A stretch of DNA of 64,000 bases, from positions 1 to 64,000 of the forward strand of contig NZ_LACH01000040.1 in NCBI RefSeq assembly GCF_000968015.1, written 5' to 3'. Each line of letters opens with the position of its first letter. Position 1 is the stretch's first letter. The translations under genes were made by a program, and so were the position numbers. This stretch comes from Pseudomonas fluorescens. Its GTDB lineage: Bacteria; Pseudomonadota; Gammaproteobacteria; Pseudomonadales; Pseudomonadaceae. The notes under the pieces were generated by a model. The model saw only the letters and a list, made by a program, of their open reading frames with translations. It searched no databases and had not been told where the DNA came from. Of this stretch, positions 52,192 to 62,290 are shown in pieces.

Positions 52192-53490
52192 TTACAGCAA
52201 CGAGATCGGGTAGTTGATGATAATGCGGTTTTCGTCGAATTCATTGGTGCTGAAGTCCTTGCGGATCGACGCATTTCGCCATTTGACGTTGAGGTTCTTC
52301 AGCACGCCGCTCTGTACGGTGTAAGCCAGTTCTGATTCGCGGCCCCATTCCTTGCCGTCGGTGATGGTGCCTGTGTGCACGTTATCGCCGCTGATGTAGC
52401 GGTTCATCATCGTCAGGCCGGGAATGCCGAGCGCCACAAAGTTGTAGTCGTGGCGCAGTTGCCAGGATCTTTCCTTGGCGTTGTCATAGCTGGAGTTGTA
52501 GCTGTCGTTGGCCAGGGTGCCGCCGCTGGTGCCGTTGACCCGCATCCAGACATCGTCGCCGGTGAGTTTTTGCAGGCCGACAAAGAAGGTGTTGCCGCCG
52601 TATTTGGCCGAGAGCATGGCGAACGCGGTTTTGTTGTCGAGGTCGCCGGCCAGGGCGCTGCCGTCTTCCTTGCCGATGAAGTAGCCAAGGTTGGCGCCGA
52701 GGGTCCAGTCGCCGATGGGCTGGCTGTGGCTCAGGTTGAAATACTGCTGCTGATAAATATCGCTGAGTTGCGCGTACCACACGCCGACCTGGGTGCGCTT
52801 TTCGTTGAACGCATATTCACCGCCGCCAAAGTTGAAACGGTCCGAGGTGAAGGCCGCCGATTTGCCGTTCATGAACATGTCTTCCATGCTCGCATCATTG
52901 CGCGGGCTGTTGGCGCGGAACTGGCCGCCGTAGAGCGTCAGGCCACTGATCTCGGTGGACGTCACCTGACCACCCCGGAAGGTTTGCGGCAGCGAGCGGC
53001 CGTCGTCGGAGCGCAGGATCGGCAACACAGGCATCCATTCGCCGACCTTCAATTCGGTTTTCGAGACTTTCCCTTTCAGCGCCACACCCAGGCGCCCGAA
53101 ATTGTCGGCCGGGCGGCCGTCGTCATGAATCGGCAGCAACGAAGTGCCGCCGGTGCCTTTGCCTCCGTCGAGCTTTTCCGAGTACAGGCCCAGCACATCC
53201 ATGCCGAAACCGACGGGGCCCTGGGTGAATCCGGATTTGGCGTCGAGGATGAAGCTTTGCGTCCACTCTTCAGCCTTGCCCTGCGGGTAGGCCGGGTTCG
53301 TGAAGTTGCGGTTGATGTAGAAGTTGCGCAGGTTCAGCGTGGCTTTGGCGTCATCGACGAAACCTTCGGCATGACTGGTCATGGGCAGGGCGAGGACCAG
53401 GCTGCTGCAACCGATCAGGCTCAGGGCATGACGGCGTGCGAAGGTTGGGCGAGGGGTGCAGACGGAGGAATTGCGGACGAGCTTGCTCAC
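52192..53490 (-). CDS. OprD-family outer-membrane porin (probable sugar-acid porin)
   Basis: A 432-residue OprD-type barrel. A long leader with a hydrophobic core (about 20-42, ending SHA) leads to FVDDAKATLNLRNFYINRNF, the OprD-family N-terminus. Many amphipathic strands follow, and the end is IIINYPISLL. I start at the GTG at 53490 since GGGAG lies 7 bases upstream; no ATG fits. Such porins take up sugar acids or amino acids. Sharing operators with udh, it probably admits uronates or aldarates. Confidence 0.85.
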   Translation of the reverse strand: MSKLVRNSSVCTPRPTFARRHALSLIGCSSLVLALPMTSHAEGFVDDAKATLNLRNFYINRNFTNPAYPQGKAEEWTQSFILDAKSGFTQGPVGFGMDVLGLYSEKLDGGKGTGGTSLLPIHDDGRPADNFGRLGVALKGKVSKTELKVGEWMPVLPILRSDDGRSLPQTFRGGQVTSTEISGLTLYGGQFRANSPRNDASMEDMFMNGKSAAFTSDRFNFGGGEYAFNEKRTQVGVWYAQLSDIYQQQYFNLSHSQPIGDWTLGANLGYFIGKEDGSALAGDLDNKTAFAMLSAKYGGNTFFVGLQKLTGDDVWMRVNGTSGGTLANDSYNSSYDNAKERSWQLRHDYNFVALGIPGLTMMNRYISGDNVHTGTITDGKEWGRESELAYTVQSGVLKNLNVKWRNASIRKDFSTNEFDENRIIINYPISLL

Positions 53491-53534
53491 AGTGACGCTC
53501 CCGTGTTTCTTGTTGTTTTTATTTTTTGTTATAC

Positions 53535-53606
53535 GTCGTCGTACAACATCGGGGCGGATTATTTGCAAGTGTTACGGGGAATGTCAATCGGAAGTTGTAC
53601 GATGAC
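53535..53606. promoter_or_regulatory. Two operator-like sites before the OprD porin gene
   Basis: GTCGTCGTACAAC (53535-53547) and, inverted, GTTGTACGATGAC (53594-53606) match at 12 of 13 positions as reverse complements. Their core RTCGTACAAC resembles the udh-side GTCGTACGAC. Confidence 0.55.
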
Positions 53607-53638
53607 TTGGCGCGATTGATGGTATGTCGCAGAACCCC

Positions 53639-53727
53639 TGTGGGAGCGAGCTTGCTCGCGATGACGGTAGAACAGACACCACAGCAGTGACTGTCAGACC
53701 GCTATCGCGAGCAAGCTCGCTCCCACA
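53639..53727. repeat. REP pair (family I)
   Basis: TGTGGGAGCGAGCTTGCTCG and ATCGCGAGCAAGCTCGCTCC in inverted order, ending 12 bases after the copD stop. Confidence 0.88.
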
Positions 53728-53739
53728 GGGTTCTGTGTT

Positions 53740-54600
53740 TTAGCTCACGATCATCGGCGGCAGGGTGCCCAGCAATGAAACGGCTGCCACTGCGCCCGTC
53801 CCCAGCAGCCATTCCAGGATCACGCTGGTTTTCAGAATGGTCGGACGCTGCTCGCAGTCGTTGATCCGCAGCCGATTGAACAACGCCAGCCCCAGCATCG
53901 CGGCGACCAGCACCACCTTGATCAACAGAATCAGCGCAAACCCGGACAGCAATGGCGTCGGCCAGAATTGCCCCGTGAGTACCCGCACGTTGATCAAACC
54001 GGTCATCACCAACCCCGCCACCAAGACGTAACCAACGCCGCTGAAGCGTTGCAAGGTCGCCTTGATTAAATGCTCTGCCGGCTGCCGCAGAATCATCACC
54101 AATAACATCAAACCGCCGAGCCAGGCGCCGACGCAGGTCAGGTGAATGATTTGATTGAGGATCAGCAATTGGCCATTGAGGCCGTCGAGCATGGCCCCGT
54201 GGCCGACCGGGGCGAGGGTGGCCAGCAGGAGGCTGGCGAGGCCGATTCGCAGGGGCAGGTTTGAACGCAAGGGCGTCATCAGCAGCGCGACCAACAACGC
54301 ATTGAGCAGCAAGTGCCAGCGCCAGACCTGGCCGAAAAACGTCTTGCTCAGCACGAGTTGCAGGGTCGACGGATCGAATGCCGCGTCCCACGAACCGGCC
54401 ATGCTGGCGGTGATCAACAGCAACCAGCTAACGCCAGTGACCAACGCCACCGCCGCCAGCCAGCGGCTTGTCTTCGTCAGTCGCTGATCCAGATGTCCAG
54501 CGTCGCCATTGACCAGCAGAGGCCTGAACACCCAGGCCCCGAACAGCATCAGCACAACGGTGAAATGCAGAAAGCGGCACAGCACCATCGCGCTCGTCAT
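53740..54600 (-). CDS. copD: CopD-family copper resistance/uptake membrane protein
   Basis: A 286-residue inner-membrane protein with eight hydrophobic helices. Conserved His residues occur near membrane edges (CRFLHFTVVLMLFGAW, WRWHLLLNALL, QIIHLTCVGAWLGGL), as in CopD/PcoD/YebZ. With CopC it moves copper from periplasm to cytoplasm. It follows copC by 3 bases, so the pair forms one operon. No copAB genes are adjacent, which fits the chromosomal CopCD type. Confidence 0.88.
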   Translation of the reverse strand: MTSAMVLCRFLHFTVVLMLFGAWVFRPLLVNGDAGHLDQRLTKTSRWLAAVALVTGVSWLLLITASMAGSWDAAFDPSTLQLVLSKTFFGQVWRWHLLLNALLVALLMTPLRSNLPLRIGLASLLLATLAPVGHGAMLDGLNGQLLILNQIIHLTCVGAWLGGLMLLVMILRQPAEHLIKATLQRFSGVGYVLVAGLVMTGLINVRVLTGQFWPTPLLSGFALILLIKVVLVAAMLGLALFNRLRINDCEQRPTILKTSVILEWLLGTGAVAAVSLLGTLPPMIVS

Positions 54601-54603
54601 GAA

Positions 54604-54969
54604 TTACTGACCAACCTTGAAGCTATAGGCGCCTTCGCTTTTGTGGGTATCGACCGACACCGCGTGCCATTCGACTTTGTAGGCACCCGTTGCCAACGGT
54701 GCGGCCGGGGTAACGATCAGGGTTTTCTTGTCGCTGCCTTCGGTGGCGAGGCTCTTCACCGGCACGTCGCTGCCGTCCTTGCTGATCGTGACCCTGGAAA
54801 AGGTCGCTTCAACGCCTTCGGAAAACACCAGGCGCAGTTCCGACGGCGCGCTCACCGTACTGTCGGCGGCCGGGGCCTGGCTTTTCAGATGGGCGTGGGC
54901 AAACACCGATGAAGCGGCGAACAACGAGCCGAGCAGGGCGACGGTGGTCAGGGTTTTCTTGAGCAGCAT
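54604..54969 (-). CDS. copC: CopC-family periplasmic copper-binding protein
   Basis: A 121-residue periplasmic protein. The signal peptide (about 1-24) ends VFA, so the mature chain begins HAHLKSQ with an N-terminal His that binds Cu(II). The later SVDTHKSEGAYSF holds further ligand residues. The Met-rich Cu(I) site of plasmid CopC is missing, so it is the Cu(II)-only type. It delivers copper to CopD in the next gene. Confidence 0.9.
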   Translation of the reverse strand: MLLKKTLTTVALLGSLFAASSVFAHAHLKSQAPAADSTVSAPSELRLVFSEGVEATFSRVTISKDGSDVPVKSLATEGSDKKTLIVTPAAPLATGAYKVEWHAVSVDTHKSEGAYSFKVGQ

Positions 54970-55109
54970 CGTGGAATACCTCTGAGGCGGGTTCGAAAAG
55001 GCGGCCAGTTTACCTGCGAGACGCTGGGTGTACGAAGTTTCGTTTTCCCTTGTCGCCGCGAGGTAGAGCGGATGCTAGTCTTGACCAACGCTGTTGTCAG
55101 GGAGCCCTC

Positions 55110-55730
55110 ATGGGCAATCACAAGATCGAGATTCGTCGCAGTAACGTCGAGAAAATTCTGTTGGGGGCCGAAAAGGTTTTCGCCGAAAAAGGTTTCGGCG
55201 GCACCGCCATGGCCGACATCGCCGCCGAAGTGCAACTGCCGCGCTCCAACCTGCATTACTACTTCAGCACCAAGAGTGAGTTGTACAGCGCCGTGCTGCT
55301 GGGTTTGCTGGAAGTGTGGAAACAGGACGCCCTGTGCTTCGAGATGTTCGACGACCCGCGTGTGGTGCTCAGCAGCTACATCCGCGCCAAGATGAACCAC
55401 TCCCGCAGCCGGCCTTATGGCTCCAAGGTCTGGGCCAACGAAATCATCCATGGTGCGCCGACCCTGGGTGAGAAGCTGGACGTCAGTCTGTACGACTGGG
55501 CCAAGATGAAAGAAGCGAAAATTCGCCAGTGGGTGGACGACAAACGCATCCTGCCGGTGGAGCCTTCGAGCCTGCTGTACATGATCTGGGCCTCGACCCA
55601 GCACTACGCGGATTTTGATCATCAGGTGAATATTCTGAATGACCATCAGCCGCTGTCGGACATGCAGTTCGAGCGGGCGGTGCAGACGGTGACGAGTGTG
55701 ATCTTGCGGGGGATTGGGTTGGAGCCTTGA
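55110..55730 (+). CDS. TetR-family regulator (RutR-like) next to the pyrimidine genes
   Basis: A 206-residue TetR regulator: helix-turn-helix in the first 60 residues (GGTAMADIAAEVQLPRSNLH, HYYFSTKSELY) and a C-terminal ligand domain of the RutR/YcdC type (WANEIIHGAPTL, MIWASTQHYADFDHQV). RutR senses uracil and thymine. Position beside preA-preT, the hydantoinase and NCS1 genes suggests pyrimidine-controlled regulation of these genes. The start at 55110 has GGGAG upstream; the frame to 55050 adds 20 unlikely residues. Confidence 0.85.
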   Translation: MGNHKIEIRRSNVEKILLGAEKVFAEKGFGGTAMADIAAEVQLPRSNLHYYFSTKSELYSAVLLGLLEVWKQDALCFEMFDDPRVVLSSYIRAKMNHSRSRPYGSKVWANEIIHGAPTLGEKLDVSLYDWAKMKEAKIRQWVDDKRILPVEPSSLLYMIWASTQHYADFDHQVNILNDHQPLSDMQFERAVQTVTSVILRGIGLEP

Positions 55731-55755
55731 GAGTTCAGGCGTTGTTGACGGCCTC

Positions 55756-55847
55756 ATCGCGAGCAGGCTCACTCCCACATTGGATTGTTGTTGCACACAA
55801 ATGCTGTGTACACCAGAGATCAATGTGGGAGTGAGCCTGCTCGCGAT
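55756..55847. repeat. REP pair (family I, GTGAGCCTGC variant)
   Basis: ATCGCGAGCAGGCTCACTCC and TGTGGGAGTGAGCCTGCTCG in inverted order between the convergent TetR and preA genes. Confidence 0.87.
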
Positions 55848-55856
55848 GGCGTCAGT

Positions 55857-57131
55857 TCAGACCGCTACATGGTACGGATTCCTCGGATCATGATTCCAAT
55901 CCAGAAACGGCTTGCCCGTATCCATCGGCACCATCTCAATACAATCCTGCACCGGGCACGTGATCTGACACAGGTTGCACCCCACGCACTCATCATCAAT
56001 CACTTCATACTTGTGCGTCCCGTCCGCCTGCTTAAGGCTGGCAATCGCTTGGTGCGAAGTGTCTTCGCAAGCAATGTGGCAACGACCGCAACCAATGCAC
56101 GCCTCCTGGTCAATCTTGGCAATCACCTGATAGTTAATGTCCAGGTACTTCCAGTCCGTGGTGTTGCCCACCGCACGCCCGGAAAACTCTGACACGCTGG
56201 CGTAACCCTGACTGTCCATCCAGCGTGACAACCCGTCCTTCATCTCCTCCACAATCCGGAAGCCATGCAACATCGCCGCCGTGCACACCTGCACCGAGCC
56301 GCTGCCCAGCGCAATGAACTCCGCCGCGTCGCGCCAGCTGCCAATGCCGCCAATGCCGGAGATCGGCAGGCCTTGCGTCTGTGGATCGCGGGCGATTTCG
56401 GCGACCATGTTCAGCGCAATCGGCTTCACCGCCGAACCGCAATAACCCCCATGAGTGCTTTGGTTGCCCACGGCGGGATTGGCGACCATGCGCTCCAGGT
56501 TGACGCTGGTGATCGAGTTGATCGTGTTGATCAGCGACACCGCATCCGCACCACCCCGATGAGCTGCGCGGGCGGCGACGCGAATGTCGGTGATGTTCGG
56601 CGTGAGCTTGACGATCACCGGCAGCGAGCAGTACGTCTTGCACCAACGGGTGACCTGTTCGACGTACTCCGGCACCTGGCCGACCGCCGCGCCCATGCCG
56701 CGTTCCGGCATCCCGTGCGGGCAACCGAAGTTCAGCTCGATGCCATCGGCGCCGGTGGCTTCCACCAGCGGCAGGATGTGTTTCCAGGATTCTTCGACGC
56801 AGGGCACCATCAGCGACACAATCAGCGCACGGTCCGGCCAGTCCTTTTTGACCTGAGTGATTTCCCGCAGGTTGATCTCCAGCGAGCGATCGGTGATCAG
56901 CTCGATGTTGTTGAAACCCACCACTTCACGGTTGGCACCGAAGTGTGCCGAGTAGCGGGACGACACGTTGACCGCCGCCGGGTCTTCACCCAGGGTTTTC
57001 CAGACCACGCCACCCCAACCGGCCTCGAAGGCGCGAACCACGTTGTAGGCCTTGTCGGTCGGTGGCGCGGAGGCCAGCCAGAACGGATTGGGGGCTTTGA
57101 TGCCGGCGAATACAATCGAGAGATCGGCCAT
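55857..57131 (-). CDS. preA: NAD-dependent dihydropyrimidine dehydrogenase subunit PreA
   Basis: A 424-residue FMN protein of the dihydroorotate dehydrogenase fold (about 1-310) with the loop LNFGCPHGMPERGMG near 155. A C-terminal ferredoxin part has two 4Fe-4S sites (CIGCGRCHIAC and CVGCNLCQITC, about 340-395). With PreT it reduces uracil and thymine to the dihydro forms, the first step of the reductive pathway. It starts directly behind preT. Confidence 0.94.
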   Translation of the reverse strand: MADLSIVFAGIKAPNPFWLASAPPTDKAYNVVRAFEAGWGGVVWKTLGEDPAAVNVSSRYSAHFGANREVVGFNNIELITDRSLEINLREITQVKKDWPDRALIVSLMVPCVEESWKHILPLVEATGADGIELNFGCPHGMPERGMGAAVGQVPEYVEQVTRWCKTYCSLPVIVKLTPNITDIRVAARAAHRGGADAVSLINTINSITSVNLERMVANPAVGNQSTHGGYCGSAVKPIALNMVAEIARDPQTQGLPISGIGGIGSWRDAAEFIALGSGSVQVCTAAMLHGFRIVEEMKDGLSRWMDSQGYASVSEFSGRAVGNTTDWKYLDINYQVIAKIDQEACIGCGRCHIACEDTSHQAIASLKQADGTHKYEVIDDECVGCNLCQITCPVQDCIEMVPMDTGKPFLDWNHDPRNPYHVAV

Positions 57132-58499
57132 TTACGCAGCCTCCACGTTGAGCATGAGTTGGGCGTTGATCGCCTCGGCGGCCCGTTTGCCGTGCTGCAC
57201 GGCCTGCACGGTGAGGTCCTGATCGAGGTTGGTGCAGTCGCCGCCGGCGTACACGCCGGGGATGCTGGTGCGCAGGTTTTCGTCCACTTGAATCCGCTCG
57301 CCCTGGCGCTTGAGTTCACGGGCCAGCGGGTCGGCGAGGGCGCTGGCGTCGAAGGCCTGACCGATGGCTTTGAAGATGGCATCGGCGGCCAGTTCGAACG
57401 TTTCGCCAGTGGTTTGCAGACGACCTTCGACTAACCAGGTCCGAGCGAAGCGCATGCCGCGTACTTGGCCTTGAGCATCGAGCAGGACTTCTTCGGGTTG
57501 TGCCCAGGTCAGCAAACGCACTTGATTGGCTTTGGCGATGTCCTGTTCGTGGCCGGTGGCGCCCATTTCCTCGACTCCGCGGCGGTACACCAGGTTGACG
57601 TCGCGTGCCCCGAGGCGAGCCATTTGCACGGCCATGTCGATGGCGGTGTTGCCGGCGCCCAAAACGATGCAACGGTCAGCGAGGGGGAGTTGGGTAAGGT
57701 CGTCGGCCTGACGCAGTTCGCGGATGTAATCGGTTGCGGCCAGCAGACCGGGTGCCTCTTCATGAGCAAGCCCCAGCTGTTTGCTGGCGGCCAGACCTAG
57801 GCCGAGGAACACCGCGTCGAACTGCTGATGCAGATCGCTGAGGGTCAGGTTCTCTCCAAGTTTTTGCCCGTGGCGGATTTCGATTCCGCCGATTTCCAAT
57901 AGGAATTCAAGTTCCTTCTGCGCGTAGTCGTCCACCAGTTTGTACTTGGCGATCCCGTATTCGTTGAGGCCGCCAGCTTTTTCCCGCGCCTCGAAAATCA
58001 CCACGTCATGACCGTGCATGGCACTGCGGTGAGCGCAGGACAATCCGGCCGGTCCGGCGCCGACCACGGCGATGCGTTTGCCGGTTGATGCCGCACGCGT
58101 GAAGGGGTGTTCGCTGAAGTGTGCGTTGTCGACGGCGTAACGTTGCAACAGACCGATCAGCACCGGTGCACATTCATGGTCGTTGTTGCGCACGCAGGCT
58201 TGCTGGCAAAGCACTTCCGTCGGGCACACCCGGGCACAACTGCCGCCGAGGATGTTCGCCGAGAGGATTTTCTGCGCGGCACCCTGAACGTTTTCCTGAT
58301 GGATATTGCGGATGAACGACGGAATGTCGATCTCGCTCGGGCAGGCATTCACGCAGGGCGCGTCGTAGCAGTACAGGCAACGCGAGGCTTCCAGATGGGC
58401 CTGACGGTCGTTGAGCGGTGGCGCCAGATCGGTGAAATGGCCGGCGAGGGCGGCCGCATTCTCGTGCGGATGGGGGAGGTGGTTCAGGGTCTTGATCAC
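57132..58499 (-). CDS. preT: NAD-dependent dihydropyrimidine dehydrogenase subunit PreT
   Basis: A 455-residue flavoprotein related to the GltD small subunit. The N-terminal cysteine-rich cluster domain (CLYCYDAPCVNACP, CARVCPTEVLCQQAC) is followed by an FAD-binding VVGAGPAGLSCAH near 130 and an NAD-binding VLGAGNTAIDMA near 275. It passes electrons from NADH to PreA. I use the GTG at 58499 (VIKTLNHLPHPHE) because GAGG is 8 bases upstream and family members begin this way; the open frame reaches 58544. Confidence 0.93.
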   Translation of the reverse strand: MIKTLNHLPHPHENAAALAGHFTDLAPPLNDRQAHLEASRCLYCYDAPCVNACPSEIDIPSFIRNIHQENVQGAAQKILSANILGGSCARVCPTEVLCQQACVRNNDHECAPVLIGLLQRYAVDNAHFSEHPFTRAASTGKRIAVVGAGPAGLSCAHRSAMHGHDVVIFEAREKAGGLNEYGIAKYKLVDDYAQKELEFLLEIGGIEIRHGQKLGENLTLSDLHQQFDAVFLGLGLAASKQLGLAHEEAPGLLAATDYIRELRQADDLTQLPLADRCIVLGAGNTAIDMAVQMARLGARDVNLVYRRGVEEMGATGHEQDIAKANQVRLLTWAQPEEVLLDAQGQVRGMRFARTWLVEGRLQTTGETFELAADAIFKAIGQAFDASALADPLARELKRQGERIQVDENLRTSIPGVYAGGDCTNLDQDLTVQAVQHGKRAAEAINAQLMLNVEAA

Positions 58500-58574
58500 G
58501 GTGTTGGCCTCACGGTTAATTGAGGTGATGCCTCTATCGGGCATTGGATTTTTTTTGTTGTCTGGACTGGCCCT

Positions 58575-58646
58575 ATCGCGAGCAAGCTCGCTCCCACAGG
58601 GATCTCGGGCGTTCGCAAAACCTGTGGGAGCGAGCTTGCTCGCGAT
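58575..58646. repeat. REP pair (family I)
   Basis: ATCGCGAGCAAGCTCGCTCC and TGTGGGAGCGAGCTTGCTCG in inverted order between hydA and preT. Confidence 0.88.
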
Positions 58647-58662
58647 AGGCCGAAGGCCGCTC

Positions 58663-60102
<1,440 letters not shown>

Positions 60103-60295
60103 TCCGAGTTCCTCGCAGGCTATGACCGACTTGTGCCGGTTCTAAATGTTTTAGATGAAGCTGGCGCAAACAGGCGTATTCCTGTCAGCGCTGTCAGGAA
60201 TAAACGCTAGTCTGAGTTTAAGAATTGAGCAAGAATATTTTTTATAAGCTTATATCTGTTTTAACTTATTGATAATTAACAATTAAAACTGAAAA

Positions 60296-60326
60296 TCACC
60301 AAAATGGTGAGGCCTCTCACCATTTT
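60296..60326. promoter_or_regulatory. Overlapping inverted repeats, candidate operator of the pyrimidine genes
   Basis: AAAATGGTGAG-gcct-CTCACCATTTT is an 11-base perfect inverted repeat (60301-60326). Its left half overlaps a second dyad TCACC-aaaat-GGTGA (60296-60310). It ends 8 bases before a TTGACA hexamer. Confidence 0.55.
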
Positions 60327-60492
60327 GACGCACTTGACAGGTTGTAAAAATAGACGAGATTTCTTATGTGAAATCAGCCGCTTGAGGATGGTCTATGGTT
60401 GATGCGCAACGCTGAAAAAAAGCGGTACGCACCAGATTGAGTCCTGACTGTTCGGACAACTTGCCTGGCATTTGGCCTGAGTGAACAAGCAA

Positions 60493-60547
60493 GTAACCGA
60501 TGGCTCATCGGCTATGTAAATAAAACTGATAAACATCAGTTGGTTAC
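60493..60547 (+). ncRNA. Possible three-way-junction RNA leader of the NCS1 transporter gene
   Basis: Outer stem GTAACC/GGTTAC (60493-60498 with 60542-60547) encloses two hairpins: GATG-gct-CATC (60499-60510, extended by the neighbouring C-G pair in an alternative fold) and AACTGAT-aaac-ATCAGTT (60524-60541). It lies 108 bases before the transporter start on the sense strand. The class is not recognised; it could be a regulatory leader or chance. Confidence 0.35.
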
Positions 60548-60654
60548 AAAGTTTTTATGGAACTGCCCGATGCGCAAACGGGGTGCCCGGCACGTTTATT
60601 GATGCCGCCAGCCCCTGATGAGCAAAAAATAATTCAAAGAACAGTGGAGCGGCC

Positions 60655-62139
60655 ATGCAACAGATCAGATCGCAAGTGACCGAGCGCGATGGCTTGTTTG
60701 AGCTCGAAGCCGGCAGTGATGTCCTCGACAGTCCCCGTTACAACCACGACATGGCACCAACCAAGGTGCGCGAACGAACGTGGAACAAATGGCACATCAC
60801 CGCATTGTGGGTCGGCATGGCGATCTGCGTGCCGACCTACACCCTCGGCGGCGTGCTCACCGCGTACTTCGGCCTGAGCGTCGGCGAAGCGCTGCTGGCG
60901 ATTCTGTTCGCCAACATCATCGTACTGATCCCCCTGACCCTGAACGCCTTTCCCGGCACCAAGTACGGCATTCCGTTTCCGGTGTTGCTGCGTTCGTCCT
61001 TCGGCATCCTCGGCTCCAACATTCCGTGCCTGATCCGGGCGCTGGTGGCGTGTGGCTGGTTCGGCATTCAGACGATGTTTGGCGGACTGGCCATTCACCT
61101 GTTTCTGGGATCGGTGTTCGACGGTTGGAAAGCCCTCGGCGGTACCGGTGAAGTGATCGGGTTCATGATTTTCTGGGCCTTGAACCTGTGGGTGGTGATT
61201 CGCGGTGCGGACTCGATCAAATGGCTCGAAACCCTCTCTGCACCGTTGTTGGTGCTGGTGGGCGTGGGGCTGCTGGTATGGGCGATGCCGAACGTGTCGA
61301 TGACCGAGTTGCTGGCGATCCCGGCCAAACGTCCGGAAGGCGCGAGCGTGGTCAGTTACTTTGCCGCCGGGCTGACCGCCATGGTCGGGTTCTGGGCCAC
61401 CTTGTCGCTGAACATTCCGGATTTCAGCCGCTATGCAAAAAGTCAGAAGGATCAGATCGTCGGGCAGATCATCGGCTTGCCCCTGACCATGTTCCTGTTC
61501 GCTTCCCTCGGCGTCGTAATGACGGCCGCCTCGGTAAAACTGGTGGGCGTCACCGTCTCCGATCCGGTCACCCTGATCGGTCACATCCAGAGCCCGGTCT
61601 GGGTCGCAGTGGCCATGGCGCTGATCATCATCGCCACGCTGTCGACCAACACAGCGGCCAACATTGTTTCGCCGACCAACGACTTCCAGAACGTCGCCCC
61701 CAAGTTCATCAACCGCACCAAAGCGGTGATGCTCACCGGTCTGGTCGGCTTGGCGCTGATGGCCCATGAGCTGTTGAAGAAGCTCGGTTTGATCGTCTCG
61801 GATTTAAGCCTGGAGACGGTGTATTCCAACTGGTTGCTGGGCTATTCGAGCCTCTTGGGGCCGATTGCCGGGATCATGGTGGTGGATTATTTCCTGATCA
61901 AGAAACAGCAACTGGACCTGGCTGGCCTCTATCGCGATGACGTTTATCCGGCGTGGAACTGGTTCGGGTTTATCGCGTTCGGTGTGCCGGTGGCGCTGAC
62001 GCTGCTGTCGCTCGGTAGCAATGCATTCAGCTGGTTCTACGACTATGGCTGGTTCACCGGCTCGGCGCTGGGTGGGCTGATTTACTACGGGTTGTGCTCG
62101 ATGCGCCCGAGTCCGTCTGTTGCGAAATCTGCGGTGTGA
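60655..62139 (+). CDS. NCS1-family nucleobase:cation symporter
   Basis: A 494-residue, 12-helix NCS1 transporter. Marks are WNKWHITALWVGMAICVPTY at helix 1, ASFGxxG-like SSFGILGSNIPCLIRALVACGWFG in helix 3, and LSLNIPDFSRYAKSQKDQ. It belongs with uracil, allantoin and hydantoin carriers. Position between dihydropyrimidinase and beta-ureidopropionase genes suggests uracil, thymine or dihydropyrimidine uptake. GTGGAG lies before the ATG at 60655. Confidence 0.9.
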   Translation: MQQIRSQVTERDGLFELEAGSDVLDSPRYNHDMAPTKVRERTWNKWHITALWVGMAICVPTYTLGGVLTAYFGLSVGEALLAILFANIIVLIPLTLNAFPGTKYGIPFPVLLRSSFGILGSNIPCLIRALVACGWFGIQTMFGGLAIHLFLGSVFDGWKALGGTGEVIGFMIFWALNLWVVIRGADSIKWLETLSAPLLVLVGVGLLVWAMPNVSMTELLAIPAKRPEGASVVSYFAAGLTAMVGFWATLSLNIPDFSRYAKSQKDQIVGQIIGLPLTMFLFASLGVVMTAASVKLVGVTVSDPVTLIGHIQSPVWVAVAMALIIIATLSTNTAANIVSPTNDFQNVAPKFINRTKAVMLTGLVGLALMAHELLKKLGLIVSDLSLETVYSNWLLGYSSLLGPIAGIMVVDYFLIKKQQLDLAGLYRDDVYPAWNWFGFIAFGVPVALTLLSLGSNAFSWFYDYGWFTGSALGGLIYYGLCSMRPSPSVAKSAV

Positions 62140-62150
62140 TTGATGGCCTC

Positions 62151-62225
62151 ATCGCGAGCAAGCTCGCTCCCACAGGGTTTTGTGAATGCTGAAGATCCCT
62201 TGTGGGAGCCGAGCTTGCTCGCGAT
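62151..62225. repeat. REP pair (family I, one-base insertion)
   Basis: ATCGCGAGCAAGCTCGCTCC and TGTGGGAGCCGAGCTTGCTC in inverted order; the right copy has an extra C that disturbs the stem. Lies between the NCS1 and ureidopropionase genes. Confidence 0.86.
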
Positions 62226-62290
62226 GACGGCCTCATTTTCACCAATGCATTGCCTGAAGAAACCTATAACAACTGCCTGAGGAGATCATC

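Larger units (their letters stand above)
60103..60654. other. Long non-coding gap between hydA and the NCS1 transporter gene
   Basis: 552 bases with no credible gene on either strand, A+T-rich from about 60190 to 60370. It must hold the promoters of both divergent units. Visible signals are the palindrome at 60296-60326, a TTGACA hexamer at 60334-60339 and a structured segment at 60493-60547. A small hairpin GTCC/GGAC lies at 60441-60457. Confidence 0.7.

Noticed and set aside
60460..60480. Sigma-54 promoter (TGGCATTTGGCCTGA)
   Set aside because: The GG at -24 can be drawn but the GC at -12 is missing at the required spacing.
60493..60547. Purine riboswitch
   Set aside because: The junction lacks the conserved TATA..ATATGG-type core and the two seven-base loops of that class.
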